Of a DNA stretch of 64,000 nucleotides, positions 40,201 through 46,200 are shown piece by piece. How positions within the stretch are numbered: the stretch's first letter is position 1; each line of letters opens with the position of its first letter. A program made the translations under genes and the position numbers. Origin of the DNA: Heliopora coerulea (lineage: Eukaryota; Cnidaria; Anthozoa; Scleralcyonacea; Helioporidae); NCBI GenBank assembly GCA_030142905.1, contig JASJOG010000024.1:1315001-1379000 (forward strand), given 5' to 3'. The notes beneath the pieces are model-generated. The model saw only the letters and a program-made list of their open reading frames with translations, had not been told where the DNA came from and made no database searches.

Positions 40201-43200
40201 GTCGCAGAGTTATTTATACCACCGACAGTAAGAACTTTTTTGTTATCGCGAAAAGTCAACAAAATGCTTGCCCAAAGAGATAGCTTGCATCAGTGGCGTA
40301 GGAACAGGGAAACGTTGGGGCTACGTGTGTCCCCTTTTTAAAAGTGCTCTTTAACAAACACTCTGTTTACCCTGTAGATGAATAGTTAATTGGTATCTAT
40401 TTCACGGCACCCTTTCCCTATTCAACTGCTCCGAAAGGTTAGTACTCCCTTCTAACTTGAACGTGCTTCATAAACCCCTGGCTGAACAGCAAATCATTCA
40501 CGAGGTTCTTTCCAAGTGGTTTTTGTTTGTTTGTTTGTTTTGTTTTTGTTTTTTCGTTTTTTTCTTTCACACAGAAAAATCCAGAAAAAACGTCGCAGAA
40601 AAGCACTCAAGGAAGTTTACACCTAAAAAGTCATAATGCAGTCTTGCGAAGATCAAAATCTCTGGCAATAGAGCTCTTAAGATATTGCAAATACAATGCT
40701 TACCTATCTGACGTTTACTTTTAGACCATGTAATCGTTGGTAAAGGAAATCCTATTACTGTACAAAATAACTCGATTGACTGCCCAGAAAATATTTTAAC
40801 AGTACCGTCGGTGTGGTCAGATATTTCTGGTGGAGATAATCCACCTACAACAGAATGAATGGATTAAAAGAAAACAAATTAACCTTGCGAAAAGTTGTCA
40901 AAGTTTATCAAAGTTAGAGTGACAACGTAACTAATGAGCCTAGTCCTTATTACAGGTTCTAGCTTTTCCTCATGAACTAACCACGAAAAAAACCGAGCCA
41001 TAATCTTGTCAATGAGTTTTTAATGACAGGGAACCCAGTTTTAGCGCTTTTTCACTTATGGTCTATTAATCACAAGAACATAAATGTCAGAATGTTTTCA
41101 ATACAGCAACCTTGTAAAGGTTTTTAAGGCAGAGGTCGGCAACTCGGGAGCTCTTTGACGTTGTATTGACTGCTCCAAAACACCGTATAACAATAAGAAT
41201 TCAAGATCATCAAGGGTTTATATTTGTATTTAAAATTAGCAACGGACGTACCCTTGAACAATCATAAAAATGATCGGAAATCATTCAGTTGAAATAAGCT
41301 CCCATAACACAAAATTTCCCTTTTTGAATGCAGGCATTCGATTAATATTAACATGTATCTGTGTTTGATGCATTCTCTACTTCTTCTTACTCACAGACAA
41401 ACGAACAGAATACAACCTGTCATAATATAGCACGTAGTTTAAGTGGAGACAAAACAAAAATAAAGAACGTACGGTTGCTAAGGGCTCTCTTGTCTGACTT
41501 TTACATTCAAGACTAAGATGATTTCCATGCACGTATTTCCTTTATCCGCAGTCTATTGATATGCGTGCAGACACCATTTTGATAAAAAAGGTCAGTTAAT
41601 TACTTGGTATATCAGTCTTCACGGAGGTGGGTGGTATTACCATATATTACACTGGCGTGTGGACAAATGTGTAAGATCAGCCACTAACAGAAAGAAGCAG
41701 AAAATGCTTCGAGCGAGGAAATGTTTTCAACAGTGTGAAAAAAAAGGGGACAAAAAGGCAAGTCGATTAAGAAGAGTGTGAATTCTTTTGTCGCTGAAGA
41801 TTTTTTACATTGTTAACGTGCTCAACATCTTTAAATCTCATGTTTGACCCTTGACTCTAAGACATTCATCATAAAGTTGTTTCCTTGATCCCCACTGGGA
41901 ATCGAAGCTGTAGTCCCCGATTTACTGACAAAGTATCACTGTATTTTTTTGGGGGCATCTTTTCGATATTCGTTTAGTTAATTTTTATTTGATGAGACTT
42001 GATGTCTCATTCAACTGTTTGAATAACTGGCTAAACTTCAAGGCTTATGAAATGCCTAAATCTGTCCAAAGAAAGGCAACGGCATTTTATCTTCGATGGT
42101 ACATTTTTCAATGGGAAAATTGTGAGCCCCTGGTTTGTGAGGAGTTTAAGGTCATCAGGCATCAAGGATCCATTCAGATTATCTATGCCAGTGCCCTTCC
42201 CATAACCGTATCTCACAGTTCTGGTGCAATATTAAATGTTTCAAATAATGACTTCGACAAAGCAAATTCTCCAGGTAAACACAAAACCACTTCGTACTTC
42301 TATGGAGATACTGTTTATGTTGTTTTTGTAATCAACGCATAAAATATATTTCCCCTCTTATTTAGTAGGACTAAAATCAACAGGATTACGAAGTAATACC
42401 TTCGAATCCCCTCGGCATAGGCTAATAAGACTTGTTTAATTTGTTTTTCTCGTTTTGTAGTTTCCATGTGATCGCTCGCGGCACAGATACTGAACGCCTG
42501 CTCAAACTGCTCTCAAACAGTTCTGTGGATCCATGTGGGATATTGTAGGATCGCTGGATGGCTGACATGTGTTCCCAATGATCGTCTGCGATTACTAACC
42601 ATCGCTGTGGATCGCCTTCGATTGGAATGATTCAATATTTTCAATTTCAGCGATCGCTGGATCGCTGGAAATTGTTTCAATATGATCGTCATCAATCGCT
42701 CAAGGTCACTGGCGATTAACGACGGTGGTGAACGATTCGATCATCATTGTCATAGTTATATAAATAATTTTATAACATTTTTAGCTAAATATGTACAGTC
42801 AACACTCTCAATGCGGACACCTCTCTTAGGCGGACACAACTAGCTGGTCTCGGTGGTACATATATCCCTGTACATTAACTCTCTATAATCGGACACCTCT
42901 CTAAGGCGGACACTTAAAGCTGGTCCCGAGGATGTCCTCTTTAGAGGGAGTTGACTGTATGTTGTATCTCTAAATTCTTATCGCCCAGGACCTGGTTGGA
43001 AAATTGTTTCGAGATTAAAATGTGTCTGATTGCAAAACTATCTTGACTTTACGATCTTTGGTGTAAAACAAACGTAACTTCGGCTGAGCAAAACATCAGT
43101 GAAGTTCGTAAGGTTAAATAAATAATGCTACTTGAAAATTTAAGGTTACTAGGTTTTTTAAATGTTTTTCATCATCGTAGCTAAAAAACTAGTCGAATTC

Positions 43201-46200
43201 AAGTTTGTTTTTCTTATCATGTCTCATTAACACCTTAAATCTCAGTCGGCTGAAAAATATCTGATATTACGATTGTTTTCAACTTTATCCGTTTTGAACA
43301 GGATTTTGTTCGGGGGCGGACATTAAGTTTCAAATTGTGCATTTGAAACTTACAATAATTTTTTGGTAGTTTTTGAAATCTATCAGCCGTATCAGGAAGG
43401 TATGCATCTTTCACGTGACAATTTTCAAATCTTTTTTGCTTGAGAGAGTTAACAGTCAATATCTACTCATCAGTTCTCTCTAACTGTTTATCCTAGTTGG
43501 TCAACAAAGTTTGTGAATTTTGATTATATTTTCCCGCAAGTTTGACTATTTAACTGGTTAATATGGACAGATTGACTTGCTCTGAGTAAATATTTGGAAA
43601 TACGAGTATATTTTTTGTTCATTCAAGCGGAAAAAGCGTTAATAATAACAGGCGTAGATTGACTTGAAAACCTTAGGAGTTTACGAGAAGACAGCCGAAT
43701 AAAAAAACCTTCCGTTCAGGGAGACCTACGAGCCTTATTTTCATTGTTTCTTTGAACATTACCATTGACTCTGGAGAAGGAAGTTACATTTGAGATTCTT
43801 GTGCCTTGCGACTGAAATCTTGAAGTATGTGTCAAACTGACGAGAGCATCGACGACAAATTGGAGTAAATCATATGCGGATGTCTTGATGAACAGATTGT
43901 CATGGATTTATTGTGCACACTAGGATGACAATCACAACGTAGAAAATCGCACGTGTAAACGGGTCTTTAAAACGACACTTAGTTAAAAGCCTTTCACCTG
44001 AAAATGAGTTTTCACTCAAAAGTAAGTAAAATTCGTTTTATATAAAAGGTTTTAAGAAATGGCCAATGGGGCTCAGCAATCTCTAAATAACTGGGTAGGG
44101 ATCCTAATCAACTGAGTTGCATAGCCTTGCTGTTGACAATAACTAATTTCTTTATTTAAATACGCGGTATTCTTTTTGTGCATGAAGAAGTTCACTTGTG
44201 TCAAGAAATAGAATATGTTTGATGGTTAGGAGCTGTGATGGAAACATGAAACAGAAAGATTTAATCTCAACCAGGAAAATTCCTAGTGAAGCACAAGGTG
44301 AAAACTAAGATACGTAGTTATCCAGAGCGTAGTCCCTGGTAGAAGAGACCATGACAACCATATACAGTGTAGGGGGTTATTCTGTATGATGTACAGCGTC
44401 AGTTTAAGTCTCAATATTCAGAAAATCCAATACTAGTATTCTTTCCATTGGATTGTGCTGAGATAAACGGCCCAGTTGTGGCAAGTATAGAGGTATAGTT
44501 ACGGTTTATCAACATTGCTCAATTATGGATGAAACAGACGAAGCAAGTCATACCAGAGTCTACAACGATGACAATAATAATATTTCTGTGACGAAATTGC
44601 AGTTATATACAATTAATCCTTTCTGTTCTGTCCTATCAAAACTATACACAGATTGAATAGAAAGAAACACCAAAACTAGGATAACGATGTTGTTAAATGT
44701 TGAAAATAACCATTTCCAAGCAACTATTCGACAGAGATTATCTCGGCTGGATAGTAACGATAAGTCTAAATAATGAATCGAGCTATCAAATTTTATTGGC
44801 GTAAAGTAATCACATCTCATCCTAATCATATCACATATCAAGTCTCTTTTCCACTTAACGCAAAACCTGACAGCTGGTTGCACATGCTTACATTTCATTA
44901 AAAGCAACTTACAGTTACATTTAATTTCATGGACGCACTCCCAGTTCCATACCGGCCTGATTTAGCGACTGCTGGAGATAAAGCTTAAATCTAACGTAGA
45001 CTTGTAAAGCAGCGCCAGGTATTTGTTCGACAATTTCTGGTTAACGTCCTTACCAGTTTCTTTGAGGCAATTCTTGTATCTGATTCAACTATTTTAAACC
45101 ATTTTAATTTTTAAATGGATTACAACTTAAAATGGTGAATTTTACTTAGTACTTGAGGAACTAAACGACTTATGGATTCATATCGAATTACTTTTCATCA
45201 AAATTTCAATAAAACTTCAAAAATCATCAGACGATTTGACACTGTTTCGTCCTTTAACTTTGCATTGTGCCAGTGTTCACATCAGCTCTGTTCACACACA
45301 GTTCTTCGTACCACGTTCATGCACGAACGCAAGTCCTTGCCATCGTGTTTTCATCCAGTACACTGTACACCTAGGCACAGATTCATTCACATTCTCTCTT
45401 TCTCTGTCTGCTTGTCTGTCTGTCTGTCTGTCTCTCTCATGCACACAAACACACACTCTCTTTGTCAATCACTGATGAACAATGTAATTTTTCTGCCGCG
45501 GTAGTTTAACAACATCAGCTTTTATGGTGTCACTGTGGTAGAACTTGCACGATGTGAGTATAGATTAACAAATGCAGCAAAGTCAAAAAAAAAATCATCT
45601 GGTAAACCCAAGATTTGAGTGATACAAGATGAGAGTTTTCGGAGTTTGCTTTATTTCTCACTTTTATTTTTTACTTTTATTTTTTACCATTGTCGACTGG
45701 TAATGGCTTTTGGGAGTATAGATTAATTGCATAAATAATTCAAAGCATCATTTTACAAGCACAGCCTCGACTTCGTTCATTTTAATTATATTGAAAAAAC
45801 AAAATGGCTTGGAACAAAGAGCAAGAATGACGTTGTGGCCATGAGTATAAAATGATGCATTTTGCTATTTATGCAATTGGTTCATTACCCGGGAGAACAA
45901 AATAAATCCAAGGAGAGTCTGGTGCACCGTTTGCTCTCCTGACTCATGCGTGATCGTCTCCTTGAGAAGAAAACATAGCAAAAGCTCTCCTACAACGTGT
46001 AACAAGACTGATAGCAGTCTAATCGATACCAGATTTTAATCCGTCACCACACAGTCTGATCTGGATAATAGCAATCAGTTTCTTGCTATCTCAATGTAGG
46101 CCGACGTTGCAAATAATTTTTGATAGACAAATTAATCGGTTTAAGATGATTTAAGACTGATTGGTTAATCTATTCTTACCATCCGGCTTTATTTTGGAAG

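Noticed and set aside
41989..42342. 117-codon plus-strand ORF in receptor intron 1
   Set aside because: No motif, family or neighbour recognised, and its length is within chance for AT-rich DNA. Left out as a gene.
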